Assembly (NCBI RefSeq): GCF_024231755.1
Contig: NZ_JAAEQH010000210.1
Span: 16,197-80,196, forward strand
Source of the DNA: Neptuniibacter sp.
GTDB lineage: Bacteria; Pseudomonadota; Gammaproteobacteria; Pseudomonadales; Balneatricaceae
Length of the DNA stretch: 64,000 nt
Direction of reading: 5' to 3'
Positions within the stretch are counted from its first letter, which is position 1; each line of letters starts with the position of its first letter. A program made the translations under genes and the position numbers. Shown piece after piece: positions 33,857 through 42,487 of this stretch. Under the pieces are notes generated by a model that was not told the DNA's origin, ran no database searches, and saw only the letters and a list, made by a program, of their open reading frames with translations.

Positions 33857-36193
33857 TCAGAACAAACGCCCCTGTGGCGCGGTCAGCTCCTCAAAACTCT
33901 CCCCTAGAAACTGCAAAATAGTGTCACACACTGGCTGGATCTGTTTTTCCAGATAATGCTGATAGTCCAGAGGGGAATTCAGACACTCAATAGGCTCCGG
34001 GCCATTAACCGTCATCTTGTACTCAATATAACTGCCTGAACGGTAAGGGCTTGGAATATTCTGCTGCTGATAATAATGTTCTGCTTTCAAACCCGCCTGC
34101 ACATGAGGTGGACGATTCTTAACATACTGATCCAGATTCTGCCTGATACGTTTGCGATAGATCAGTTGATCATCCAGCTCTCCCTGCAATAGATCATTGG
34201 TAACTTGTTCGACTAAACCTCGCCATTCCTGGCCAAGAAAAATCTTTTCGTAGAGCTCCTCTTGGAGGTTTCGCGCCAGTGGTGTCCAGTCGGTTCTGAC
34301 GTTTTCCAATCCTTTAAAAACCATAGAGACAACCCCATCCTTGTCTCGCTTGAGCCCGGCATAACGTTTCTTCGTCCCTTTCTCTGAATGACGCATGGTT
34401 GGCATCAGAAAACGGCTATAATGCGTTTCATATTCAATCTCAAGATTACTTTCCAATTGAAAGCGATCCTGCAAATTTTGAGTCCACCAGGAATTAAGGC
34501 ACTCAGCTACCTGCTTTCCTTTTTCATTAGCTTTCTCTTCAGGAAAATCATCGCCCAACCAAACAAAAACCGAATCCGTATCACCGTAAATAACCTTAAA
34601 GCCGAACGTTTCTTCAATGCAATCACGGGTCTTAGTCAGGATTTCATGCCCTCTTAAGGTAATTGAGCTGGAGAGGCGTTGATCAAAGAAACGACAAACA
34701 TTTGAACCTAGAACTCCATAATACGAGTTCATAATAATTTTTATCGCCTGGGAAAGAGCACTGTTATGCGACTGCTTTGCCTGATCCCTGGCCTGCCAAA
34801 GTGTTTCTATCAGTTCCGGCAGAATCGTTTTGCTTCGCGAAAAAATTGCATGATTAAATCCGGGGATTAGATCTTCTGGTTCAGCTCCTTCCTTTAAACC
34901 TTCAGCCATGCCATAGGGGTCAATTTTAAACGTGCGGATAATACTCGGATACAGGCTTTTGAAGTCCAGCACCAATACCTGTCTATATAAACCGGGTACT
35001 GAATCCATCACGTAACCACCCGGCGCACTTAAGCCAGAAACCCCTGATGCGTATTCCGGTGCCACATAACCCGCCCGATGAAGGTGCGGCAGATACTGGT
35101 TATCAAAAGCGGCTGCGGAACCTCCTACTTTATCAAGGGGTAGCCCGGTCAAACGTGCTCTCTCTACAAGATAGTTAATCAAATCGGCCTTAACGAAGAT
35201 ATCCCACACCAGCTTACAATCTTCCAGATTGTATTTGGCTAGAGCAGCTTTATCTTCACGGAAAAGCCGCTGAATCTCACCACCACGATCATCGACATGA
35301 TCAATTAGCTTCCCCCGCTCCAGCATGTGCCTGGAAACATATTCAAGGGAGAAGCTTTCAAATTGGTAGGTTGCACCTTTTAGCGTATCGATACCATCTA
35401 ACACCATTCGTCCCGACATTCGTACAAACAGTTTTCCCTGCCCAGACTGGTGCAACTGCATAGGCTGTTCATCCCTGCCTAGCAGTAATGGCACACGTAA
35501 TGCCTCAGCTCGCTGTTGAAGTACCCGGAAATCAAATCCCACGACGTTCCAGCCGATAAAGATATCGGGATCGTATTCACGTACCACTTGAAGAAACACT
35601 TCCAGCAGAGTCCTTTCATTTTCTACATAGCGGATCTGATCGGTATCTACTCCCTGCCCCTGCATAATGACCAGCTGAAAATCATCAGCATAAAAAGCCG
35701 CTGATAGTATTTGGTCAGCACGCATTGTGGTTTCCAGGTCAATGGAAAGTATTCGGAATTGCGGATGGCTCATCGCAGATTTTAGCCTGACCTGCTGCCC
35801 CTGCCTGACAACCTCTACCCCACCCTGAATAAATCGTTCCATCAGATAGCGATCAGCATGACGGATATCCTCTTCCATCATTACTATGGAGTGAAGCTGT
35901 AAGATTTCCTGGATTTGGCGGTAGGTTTTAAGGCTACGACAATAGAGCGCAGAGACAGGCTTGTAATTAAGATCAGTAAGTTCCACATCAGCCAAGCGCC
36001 AGTCACGGAGATGGGCTAACACAGATCGAGCTTTATCAGCCTGTTCTTGAAGAATAAAAAGGACAACTTCCTGGTCCGCAATGGCGATCGGATAAACTGA
36101 CTCACCACTACGAATCCAATAGGTCAGCTGCACACCATTTCGACTATCCTGTTGTTGTCGGGTCAGAACATAACCGATGGAATTAGCTGACAT
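33857..36193 (-). CDS. polB: DNA polymerase II (family B)
   Basis: A 778-residue family B DNA polymerase, close to the E. coli Pol II length (783). The 3'-5' exonuclease motifs are visible as SIDLETT (Exo I), FIGWNVVGFDF (Exo II) and YNLEDCKLVWDI (Exo III). Polymerase motifs are DFKSLYPSI (A), KIIMNSYYGVLG (B) and YGDTDSVFVW (C). It acts in SOS-related repair and replication restart. I see no clear LexA box directly before it; the start lies 27 bp after the mevalonate operon on the same strand, so it may share that transcript. Confidence 0.93.
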   Translation of the reverse strand: MSANSIGYVLTRQQQDSRNGVQLTYWIRSGESVYPIAIADQEVVLFILQEQADKARSVLAHLRDWRLADVELTDLNYKPVSALYCRSLKTYRQIQEILQLHSIVMMEEDIRHADRYLMERFIQGGVEVVRQGQQVRLKSAMSHPQFRILSIDLETTMRADQILSAAFYADDFQLVIMQGQGVDTDQIRYVENERTLLEVFLQVVREYDPDIFIGWNVVGFDFRVLQQRAEALRVPLLLGRDEQPMQLHQSGQGKLFVRMSGRMVLDGIDTLKGATYQFESFSLEYVSRHMLERGKLIDHVDDRGGEIQRLFREDKAALAKYNLEDCKLVWDIFVKADLINYLVERARLTGLPLDKVGGSAAAFDNQYLPHLHRAGYVAPEYASGVSGLSAPGGYVMDSVPGLYRQVLVLDFKSLYPSIIRTFKIDPYGMAEGLKEGAEPEDLIPGFNHAIFSRSKTILPELIETLWQARDQAKQSHNSALSQAIKIIMNSYYGVLGSNVCRFFDQRLSSSITLRGHEILTKTRDCIEETFGFKVIYGDTDSVFVWLGDDFPEEKANEKGKQVAECLNSWWTQNLQDRFQLESNLEIEYETHYSRFLMPTMRHSEKGTKKRYAGLKRDKDGVVSMVFKGLENVRTDWTPLARNLQEELYEKIFLGQEWRGLVEQVTNDLLQGELDDQLIYRKRIRQNLDQYVKNRPPHVQAGLKAEHYYQQQNIPSPYRSGSYIEYKMTVNGPEPIECLNSPLDYQHYLEKQIQPVCDTILQFLGESFEELTAPQGRLF

Positions 36194-36220
36194 AGGGGCG
36201 GCCCCAGATAGTGTTTGGCA

Positions 36221-37225
36221 TCAACCGAATGGTGCAACTATATCCAGATCCAACAACTCAGGAAATGCATTTCGCACCTGTGCTTCATACTCGCTATGGA
36301 ACAGTAGTTTGAGGTTGGGTCCCGCATCCATAGTTAGATACACGGGTACTCCCAGTGCTCGCAACTCCCATACCCTATGCATAGCCGCTACAGATTCAGG
36401 TTGCCAGTAAAGTAACGGTGGCCATGAAGCGATCATTGTTGCATGCATGGAAAGTGCATTCTGCTCTGCGGTTTGTCCAAGTAACTCTAAATCACGATCC
36501 GCAATAGCTCGCTTGATAGTCGCCAGATCATTTGCTGCCTGTTGTGGCCACGATTGATATAGATCGGCCGATTCAACGGTACGCTGCATCCCGGAGCGGG
36601 AATCAACTTTCTTCGCTCCGGTTGCTACTTTCAACAAACCAATACGGAAGCCGGGCCAAGTGATATCCAGACGCTCAGCGCAGCTATCCATGCCATCATC
36701 ACGCACACCTTTGTGCCACTCGACAAAACCCTGATAGATAGAACGAGAAGCACTGCCACTGCCCATCCGGGCAAAAGCGGACAGTTTATCGTCGCTCAGT
36801 CCAAGGTTATAAAAATCATTGATTGCCAGCGTAAGTGCTGCAAAACCAGAAGCAGACGAAGCAAGTCCAGCAGCGGTTGGAATGTTATTAATTGTTTTTA
36901 CACAAACAGGCTGATTAAGCTCACCTCTGAACAGATTGATAAAAGCGATCACCTTGCGAGCGAAACTATTATCTTCAGCCTGTAATTCATGATTCAAGTA
37001 AACCTGATCAGCTCCAGTTTCTGATTCGGTTATTTCAGTACGGCTGCCCAGTTCTCCTAGAGAAATAGAGAGCGAACCATTAATTGGTAGATTGAGTTCC
37101 ACATCACGTTTACCCCAATACTTACACAACGCAATGTTACTGGGAGCAAAAGCTTCGGCATGCGTGCCAGGTAAAGGTTGATCGGGCAGATAAGTGTTAA
37201 TAACAGTCTGCTTAGTGATACTCAA
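36221..37225 (-). CDS. mvaD: Diphosphomevalonate decarboxylase
   Basis: A 334-residue GHMP-family enzyme that converts diphosphomevalonate to isopentenyl diphosphate with ATP, releasing CO2 and phosphate: the last step of the mevalonate pathway. Signature motifs are CKYWGKRDVELNLPINGSLS, the phosphate loop TAAGLASSASGFAALTLA and MGSGSASRSIYQGFVEW; the catalytic Asp of the family is likely in the DAGPN segment near the C-terminus. It overlaps the upstream phosphomevalonate kinase gene by 14 bp. Length and motifs fit mvaD well. Confidence 0.92.
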   Translation of the reverse strand: MSITKQTVINTYLPDQPLPGTHAEAFAPSNIALCKYWGKRDVELNLPINGSLSISLGELGSRTEITESETGADQVYLNHELQAEDNSFARKVIAFINLFRGELNQPVCVKTINNIPTAAGLASSASGFAALTLAINDFYNLGLSDDKLSAFARMGSGSASRSIYQGFVEWHKGVRDDGMDSCAERLDITWPGFRIGLLKVATGAKKVDSRSGMQRTVESADLYQSWPQQAANDLATIKRAIADRDLELLGQTAEQNALSMHATMIASWPPLLYWQPESVAAMHRVWELRALGVPVYLTMDAGPNLKLLFHSEYEAQVRNAFPELLDLDIVAPFG

Positions 37226-38153
37226 TGGTGACTCCTTGCTCAGATACGGCTACAGGTATCTGCTCATATGAAATAGATAACTCTGGATCGGCTCCTAAAG
37301 CCAACACACAATCCCCAAGACCGGAGCCTGAGATTTTGGCCCCTTGGATACGCTCACTTTCGCGCAAAGCATAAACGATTTCGCTGATAGATTTATCCGA
37401 GACACCTAGCGCGTCCATCAATCCCTGATAATTATTCATCAGGTTGCCAAGATTACCCCAATCTCCAGTTGAGACAGCTTGTTCAGCCTTATCGGTAACC
37501 AGCCCCATCAACTTGTAGATATCCCGGTACACATCGGGATTATTAGCGCAAAAGCCCTCGACGATCTTAAGCACATCCGGTGTTTTGGTTTTATAACCCG
37601 CATAATAGAGCGAGATCTCTGGTAAACCTGCAAGAGCCTTTATTTTACGAGGCTTCACCCGGTAAGAAACGGTCGAACCATAAATACTGGCAACTAGATC
37701 AGTCCCCGAACCTCTGCCATCTTGAACCTGATGGACGACTTTTAAAGCAAGATCAAACAGCTCATCCTTTTCCGTACTACCACCGGCATAAGCAGACAAT
37801 GCAGCCACGACCCCTGCAGTTACTGCAGCTGAAGAACCTAGACCGACTGTATGCGAGAACTCTGAACTGATTTTTAGGGAGAAACCTGAAGGCAGCTCTT
37901 TTACCAAAAGTTCCACTGCAGCTAACACGAAGCTTAGTTTTGGTTCCTGTTGAAGATCAGTAAGCGATGCCTTGTACTGAGCTAAAGCGGAATCAATTAA
38001 TATCTCATCGGATTCCAAAGGTATCAGCTCTATATGGATATATTTATCCACTGCACAAGCCAACGCTTTTTCTCCAAAAAGAACCGAGTGTTCTCCCATC
38101 AGCATGATACTGCCAGGTACTTTAACTTTAATCTTTTTCAAGACAAGCTCCAT
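37212..38153 (-). CDS. Phosphomevalonate kinase-like GHMP kinase
   Basis: A 313-residue GHMP kinase. Motif 1 is VPGSIMLMGEHSVLFG, motif 2 (ATP phosphate loop) is TVGLGSSAAVTAGVVAAL, and motif 3 is GAKISGSGLGDCVLAL. The segment QDGRGSGTDLVASIYGSTVSY resembles the G-x-GSGxDV-A-xYGS element of phosphomevalonate kinases. As the operon already has a better mevalonate kinase candidate, I assign this as the second kinase (phosphomevalonate to diphosphomevalonate). The two roles could be swapped. It overlaps both neighbours (26 and 14 bp). Confidence 0.78.
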   Translation of the reverse strand: MELVLKKIKVKVPGSIMLMGEHSVLFGEKALACAVDKYIHIELIPLESDEILIDSALAQYKASLTDLQQEPKLSFVLAAVELLVKELPSGFSLKISSEFSHTVGLGSSAAVTAGVVAALSAYAGGSTEKDELFDLALKVVHQVQDGRGSGTDLVASIYGSTVSYRVKPRKIKALAGLPEISLYYAGYKTKTPDVLKIVEGFCANNPDVYRDIYKLMGLVTDKAEQAVSTGDWGNLGNLMNNYQGLMDALGVSDKSISEIVYALRESERIQGAKISGSGLGDCVLALGADPELSISYEQIPVAVSEQGVTIEYH

Positions 38154-39138
38154 GATATGACGGTTTCAGCGGTTCGAGACAGATCTGTAAAGAACGAGAT
38201 ATATCATTCACATTAAGGTCAGGTAGATAAACCAATACTTGACCGCCGCTTTCTCCCTGAATAGAACCCGCGCCACAAATCTTAGCTGCGCCACCTAAAC
38301 GTTCAATTTCGCGGATAACCTTCTCAACCGGTTTTGGTACTACGCCAATCTGTTCGAGCAACTGTGAATTACATCGGATCTGCTCCAGTATCCGAGATGG
38401 TTTTTTATCTTTTAGAGCCTTTTCAAACGTTTCTGTGACAACCTTAAACTTATCCCAGATATCAGAGGAAGCATGTTTCTGGCGAACTGCAGCAACCGTT
38501 TCACCTGTAGTTGAATCCGGCGTACCGCTACTCCAGGTATACCAGTTCTGATCCAGGTTGATGGGTAACGAACTAACATGTCCCCCTACCACTTTAATCA
38601 CACCACCATAGGTAACCGCTGCAGCATCAATAGCACTACCCCGCCCATGCTGGAGACGTTCACAGTACCGAACTCTGGTAAACAGGTTATCAAGATCTGA
38701 ATTAAAACTTGCCGAGCTCTCCCTTGCCGAACTCTCCGCTAATTTTGATAACGCGGCAATTACTGCTGCAGATGAACCCATACCTGAACCAGTAGGAATA
38801 TCACTTTTTATATCAATTTGACCAGAACTCTTAAATCCTGACTGGGCGAGAGTATAGAAAAGTAGATCACCTGGTGAATCAAGTAGTTCAGAAATACTGA
38901 TTTGATCAGAAATAAAACGTTGAAAACGCTGATCCAATAGCTCAACCAAGGACTGTAATTCAGATGTCTTAAGCTTGAATATGCCTAGACCGTATGAATG
39001 AATGGTGAGGCTATTGGTATCATGAGGAGTAAAAGCTGCCGTTACAGATTGCTCTACTGCAACAGCAATAGCAGGAGCCCCATAAACTACCGAGTGTTCC
39101 CCACTCAGTATGAGTTTACCAGGGGCCTTAGCCTTCAT
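38128..39138 (-). CDS. mvk: Mevalonate kinase
   Basis: A 336-residue GHMP kinase. Motif 1 is APGKLILSGEHSVVYGAPAIAVAVE, in parts APGKLILSGEHSVVYG and PAIAVAVE, typical of mevalonate kinase; the phosphate loop is PTGSGMGSSAAVIAALS, and the substrate motif is QHGRGSAIDAAAVTYGG. Motif 3 is GAAKICGAGSIQG. It phosphorylates mevalonate with ATP. The stop of mvaS and this start share one base (TAATG), and its end overlaps the next kinase by 26 bp. Confidence 0.82.
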   Translation of the reverse strand: MKAKAPGKLILSGEHSVVYGAPAIAVAVEQSVTAAFTPHDTNSLTIHSYGLGIFKLKTSELQSLVELLDQRFQRFISDQISISELLDSPGDLLFYTLAQSGFKSSGQIDIKSDIPTGSGMGSSAAVIAALSKLAESSARESSASFNSDLDNLFTRVRYCERLQHGRGSAIDAAAVTYGGVIKVVGGHVSSLPINLDQNWYTWSSGTPDSTTGETVAAVRQKHASSDIWDKFKVVTETFEKALKDKKPSRILEQIRCNSQLLEQIGVVPKPVEKVIREIERLGGAAKICGAGSIQGESGGQVLVYLPDLNVNDISRSLQICLEPLKPSYHGACLEKD

Positions 39139-40304
39139 TAGCAGATGACATATTCCCGTTTATGACCACTGATTGCAGCCAGACGGAAACGTCCAGTGGT
39201 ACCTGCAGGAATATCATGATGCTCACCATCCTTTGGATCAGGATAGCGATAGAGCTGGAGATATTCGTCGTAACTCACTTCCTGACGCGCATCGAGCATG
39301 CTCTTATGATTCAACGTATGCAGGCATTTTTCATAACCAGCTACAACGGTGCCAGAGAAAAACTCAGCCACACAACCAGAACCATAGCTGAAGAAACCCA
39401 CTTTTTTACCTGCCAGATTCTGTTTACAGTTTTCCAGCAAAGAGGTCAGGCCTATATACATCGAAGCAGTGTAGCTGTTTCCGATGATACGGTTATAGTG
39501 CAACGTATCTTCAACCTGCTGTTCAACCTGTTCCAAGGTCAAACCAGCCTTGTTGATTTTGGCCAGATGCTTATGCGCTTTCTCAGCCATGCGACTGAAT
39601 GGCAGATGATAGCAGAAATGAGAAAAATCATGGAACGCCAGGGCACTAACTTCAACGAAGTTTTCCCAGGTTTTCTTCAACGATTTCAGATAGATCTTAG
39701 TGGAATACTTGCCATCAACCAGCGCTGTTGAGCGGTAATTAGGACGCCAGAAATCCATTACATCTTCAGTGTAGTTACCCACTTCTGGATCAATCTCAAT
39801 CAGGCGTGGGTTTGCCGAGATAAGCATGGCAACCGCACCACAACCCTGAGTTGCTTCACCCGATGTATCAAGGTCATAACGGGCGATATCAGAAGCGATC
39901 ACAAGAACCTTCTTCTCAGGTTGGCGAGCTACTAATGCACAGGCCATCTGAATCGCTGCAGTCGCGCTGTAACAAGCCTGTTTCAGCTCTACAACACGGC
40001 AGTTTGCATTCAGACCAAGCAACCGATGAACATATACACCTGCGGCTTTAGATTGATCTACACCGGTTTCAGTAGCAAACATCAGTGTACTTACTGAGTC
40101 AGCACCTACACGTTCAATCAGAGGGTGAGCCGCATTAGCAGCCATTGTGACAACATCTTCATCAGGAGCAGCCATGGACATTTTTTCCTGGCCAATTCCC
40201 TGATAATACTTTTCTGATTCGATCTGCTGAACTTCTGCCAGAGTTCGCAAATCTAAAAAGTAATTGGAAGTATAGAAACTAATTTCGTCAATACCGACAG
40301 ACAT
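39138..40304 (-). CDS. mvaS: Hydroxymethylglutaryl-CoA synthase
   Basis: A 388-residue thiolase-fold enzyme that condenses acetyl-CoA with acetoacetyl-CoA. The catalytic Cys lies in ELKQACYSATAAIQMA, the catalytic Glu in MFATETGVDQSKA, and the His in HDFSHFCYHLPFSRMAEKA. GIDEISFYT at the start and FSYGSGCVAEFFSG near the end are hallmark segments. The length is that of bacterial MvaS. It lies 15 bp behind the type 2 IPP isomerase gene. Confidence 0.94.
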   Translation of the reverse strand: MSVGIDEISFYTSNYFLDLRTLAEVQQIESEKYYQGIGQEKMSMAAPDEDVVTMAANAAHPLIERVGADSVSTLMFATETGVDQSKAAGVYVHRLLGLNANCRVVELKQACYSATAAIQMACALVARQPEKKVLVIASDIARYDLDTSGEATQGCGAVAMLISANPRLIEIDPEVGNYTEDVMDFWRPNYRSTALVDGKYSTKIYLKSLKKTWENFVEVSALAFHDFSHFCYHLPFSRMAEKAHKHLAKINKAGLTLEQVEQQVEDTLHYNRIIGNSYTASMYIGLTSLLENCKQNLAGKKVGFFSYGSGCVAEFFSGTVVAGYEKCLHTLNHKSMLDARQEVSYDEYLQLYRYPDPKDGEHHDIPAGTTGRFRLAAISGHKREYVIC

Positions 40305-40319
40305 TATTGGGTCTCGATC

Positions 40320-41348
40320 CTAGCACTCATCTAATATCAGCGTCCGGTTATTAAATAATGAAGCGACATCCGGAGCGCCTAGCAGAAACATAGCTGTTCT
40401 GAATTCTGTTCTAATTTTTTCAATCTCTTCCACCACAGCATCAGCTGATTTCATCGCTGGTTTAAGCAGTGGAGCAGCCATGCCGCATAAAGAGGCGCCG
40501 AGTATAACAGATTTAACCATATCAATCCCATCTCTTAGTCCACCACTTGCAACTATTGTGGCACGACTATGGTAGGGGCTGGCTAATGTTAGAGCTCTAG
40601 GAGTTGGAATGCCCCAATCCTGGAACTTAAGGCCGATGTTATTCTGGTCTTTACGACGGTGATGCTCAATTCGACTCCACGAGGTGCCACCTGTACCTGC
40701 GACATCAAAACAGCTAACACCCGCTGCTAAGCCAAGCTCAATATCAGCTGGAGAGAGACCGCTGCCCACTTCCTTTAGCAAGACAGGAACATCCAGCTGT
40801 TTAACCAACTCAGCTATTGAATCCTTAAGATTGGAGAAATCAGTATCCCCTTCGGGCTGAACCGCCTCCTGAAGTGGATTTAGATGAAGATAGAGAGCGT
40901 CAGCTTTAAGACAATCAACCGCCTGCTGAGCTTGTTCAGCGGTAATACCATAATTCAGCTGTACGGCCCCTAGATTACCTATCAGCGGCACATCTGGAGC
41001 CAATTCTCGTAATTCAAAGCTGGAGCGTGCTTCTGGGGTGGTAAACATCACACGCTGCGAACCTACCGCCATGGCAACTTTTGTACGTTGTGCAGCTTCC
41101 GCCAGATTACGATTAATAGTTTTGATCAACTCATGATCCCCTCCGGTCATAGAAGAAATCAATAGCGGGAAACTCAGGTCATAACCAAGAAAACGAGAGG
41201 ATGTATCAACATCGTTGAGCGATACTTCCGGCAAGGCACGATGCATCAGACGCATACGATCGAAATAATGGCCGCTACGGTCTGTATCAGGGTCATTTTC
41301 TATCGCTCGGATATGCTCCAATTTACGATCATTGGTTTGATCAGACAT
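40320..41348 (-). CDS. fni: Isopentenyl-diphosphate delta-isomerase, type 2
   Basis: A 342-residue FMN- and NADPH-dependent isomerase interconverting IPP and DMAPP. Family segments are FLGYDLSFPLLISSMTGG, AMAVGSQRVMF, NLGAVQLNYG, LHLNPLQEAVQPEGD, LLKEVGSGLS, DVAGTGGTSWSRIE and IVASGGLRDGIDMVKS. It is the second gene of the mevalonate operon; its ATG shares one base with the HMG-CoA reductase stop (TAATG). The type 2 enzyme is the usual partner of bacterial mevalonate operons. Confidence 0.94.
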   Translation of the reverse strand: MSDQTNDRKLEHIRAIENDPDTDRSGHYFDRMRLMHRALPEVSLNDVDTSSRFLGYDLSFPLLISSMTGGDHELIKTINRNLAEAAQRTKVAMAVGSQRVMFTTPEARSSFELRELAPDVPLIGNLGAVQLNYGITAEQAQQAVDCLKADALYLHLNPLQEAVQPEGDTDFSNLKDSIAELVKQLDVPVLLKEVGSGLSPADIELGLAAGVSCFDVAGTGGTSWSRIEHHRRKDQNNIGLKFQDWGIPTPRALTLASPYHSRATIVASGGLRDGIDMVKSVILGASLCGMAAPLLKPAMKSADAVVEEIEKIRTEFRTAMFLLGAPDVASLFNNRTLILDEC

Positions 41349-42382
41349 TATCGCTCCAACTTAAGATGAGCTTCCATCAACTCACCTGGGTTGGTTTGTG
41401 CAGCAATCAAAGACAGTTCTCCACACAAGACCGTTGCCGCACAAATGGCAGCAAGGCGACGCGCGTTCTCACCTGGCTCTCTGTCCTCTTTACAGCCTAG
41501 AGCTGCAAGATTCTCTTCTACAAAATCGATGCCTTTGCCATTACCCACAGAACCCATGATCAGGTTTGGTAGAGTACAGGAGAAATACAGATCACCATCA
41601 CGTACCTCCGCGTGCACAATTCCCTGTGAACCCTCAATAATATTTGCGGCGTCCTGACCCGTGGCCAGATAAAAAGCCAGCAACATATTTGCATAATGGG
41701 CATTCGCGCTTCGCAGCCCACCCGCAATCATTGTTCCAATCAGGTTTTTTTTGATATTCAGATCAACCACTTTTTCAGGCGTGGTTTTAAGACGGCGCTC
41801 GCACAATTCACGTGATATCAGAATCTCACTGACAACATATTTACCACGACCAAGAATGCCATTTACAGCCGTCGCTTTTTTGTCTGAGCAGTAGTTTCCG
41901 GAGATGGATGAGTAACGAAGCTGAGGGTATTCAGTCAAAATCCACGGAATAATCTTATCTGCGGCATTGGTCACCATATTATGACCAGATGCATCACCCG
42001 TGGTGAATTCAAGTCGCAGATAGATCAAATTGGCCACAATCTGGCTGTTCAGGTCGATCAGTTTGGCAAAACGGCTCGTTTGCGCAACCACTTCATTCAG
42101 ATCAGCCATACGACCCTTAATCGAATTCAGCGCCAGCATTGCCGCTTCAGCGTCATCAGCTTCTAGTAGAATCGAGCGACTCATTCGCTCATCAACCACA
42201 GTTGTTTTGATACCTTCAGTCAAGACAGAAACACGAGCACCACGTCCCACTGACGGCCATAAAGGCGTTTCGTAGGTCGCCAGAGGAACAGATATTTTTT
42301 CATCCAATACAGGACCGGTAATTTTAATCGGGCCAACATTCCGCATTGGGATAGGCGCTTGACTGATTTTATGTGCTTTCAT
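41348..42382 (-). CDS. mvaA: Hydroxymethylglutaryl-CoA reductase
   Basis: A 344-residue enzyme that reduces HMG-CoA to mevalonate, the committed step. Catalytic motifs are ATYETPLWPSVGRG (Glu), FTTGDASGHNMVT (nucleotide-binding), GNYCSDKKATAVNG (Lys), LATGQDAANIIEGSQG (Asp) and a C-terminal MEAHLKL His. It has no N-terminal membrane part and is shorter than class II enzymes (about 430), looking more like the compact soluble catalytic core of class I. It is the first gene of the operon. Upstream lies the terminator of the tolC-like gene, then about 20 bp to the start. Confidence 0.92.
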   Translation of the reverse strand: MKAHKISQAPIPMRNVGPIKITGPVLDEKISVPLATYETPLWPSVGRGARVSVLTEGIKTTVVDERMSRSILLEADDAEAAMLALNSIKGRMADLNEVVAQTSRFAKLIDLNSQIVANLIYLRLEFTTGDASGHNMVTNAADKIIPWILTEYPQLRYSSISGNYCSDKKATAVNGILGRGKYVVSEILISRELCERRLKTTPEKVVDLNIKKNLIGTMIAGGLRSANAHYANMLLAFYLATGQDAANIIEGSQGIVHAEVRDGDLYFSCTLPNLIMGSVGNGKGIDFVEENLAALGCKEDREPGENARRLAAICAATVLCGELSLIAAQTNPGELMEAHLKLER

Positions 42383-42401
42383 TAAAAAATTTGCTGCAAC
42401 G

Positions 42402-42428
42402 AAAAAGGGCTGCTTTACGCAACCCTTT
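42402..42428 (-). terminator. Rho-independent terminator after the tolC-like gene
   Basis: On the minus strand, AAAGGGTTGC and GCAGCCCTTT (with one G-U pair) form a 10-bp stem with a five-base loop, followed by a T-run. It ends tolC transcription before the mevalonate operon. A further GCTCAGG/CCTGAGC pair at 42444-42471 may form a second hairpin. Confidence 0.65.
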
Positions 42429-42487
42429 GATAATATTTAAGTAGCTCAGGCTTATTTTAGCTAACCTGAGCGGCTTATTTCAATTAC

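Noticed and set aside
39162..39731. 189-codon plus-strand frame opposite mvaS
   Set aside because: It lies wholly antisense to the well-supported HMG-CoA synthase and has no protein-like features.
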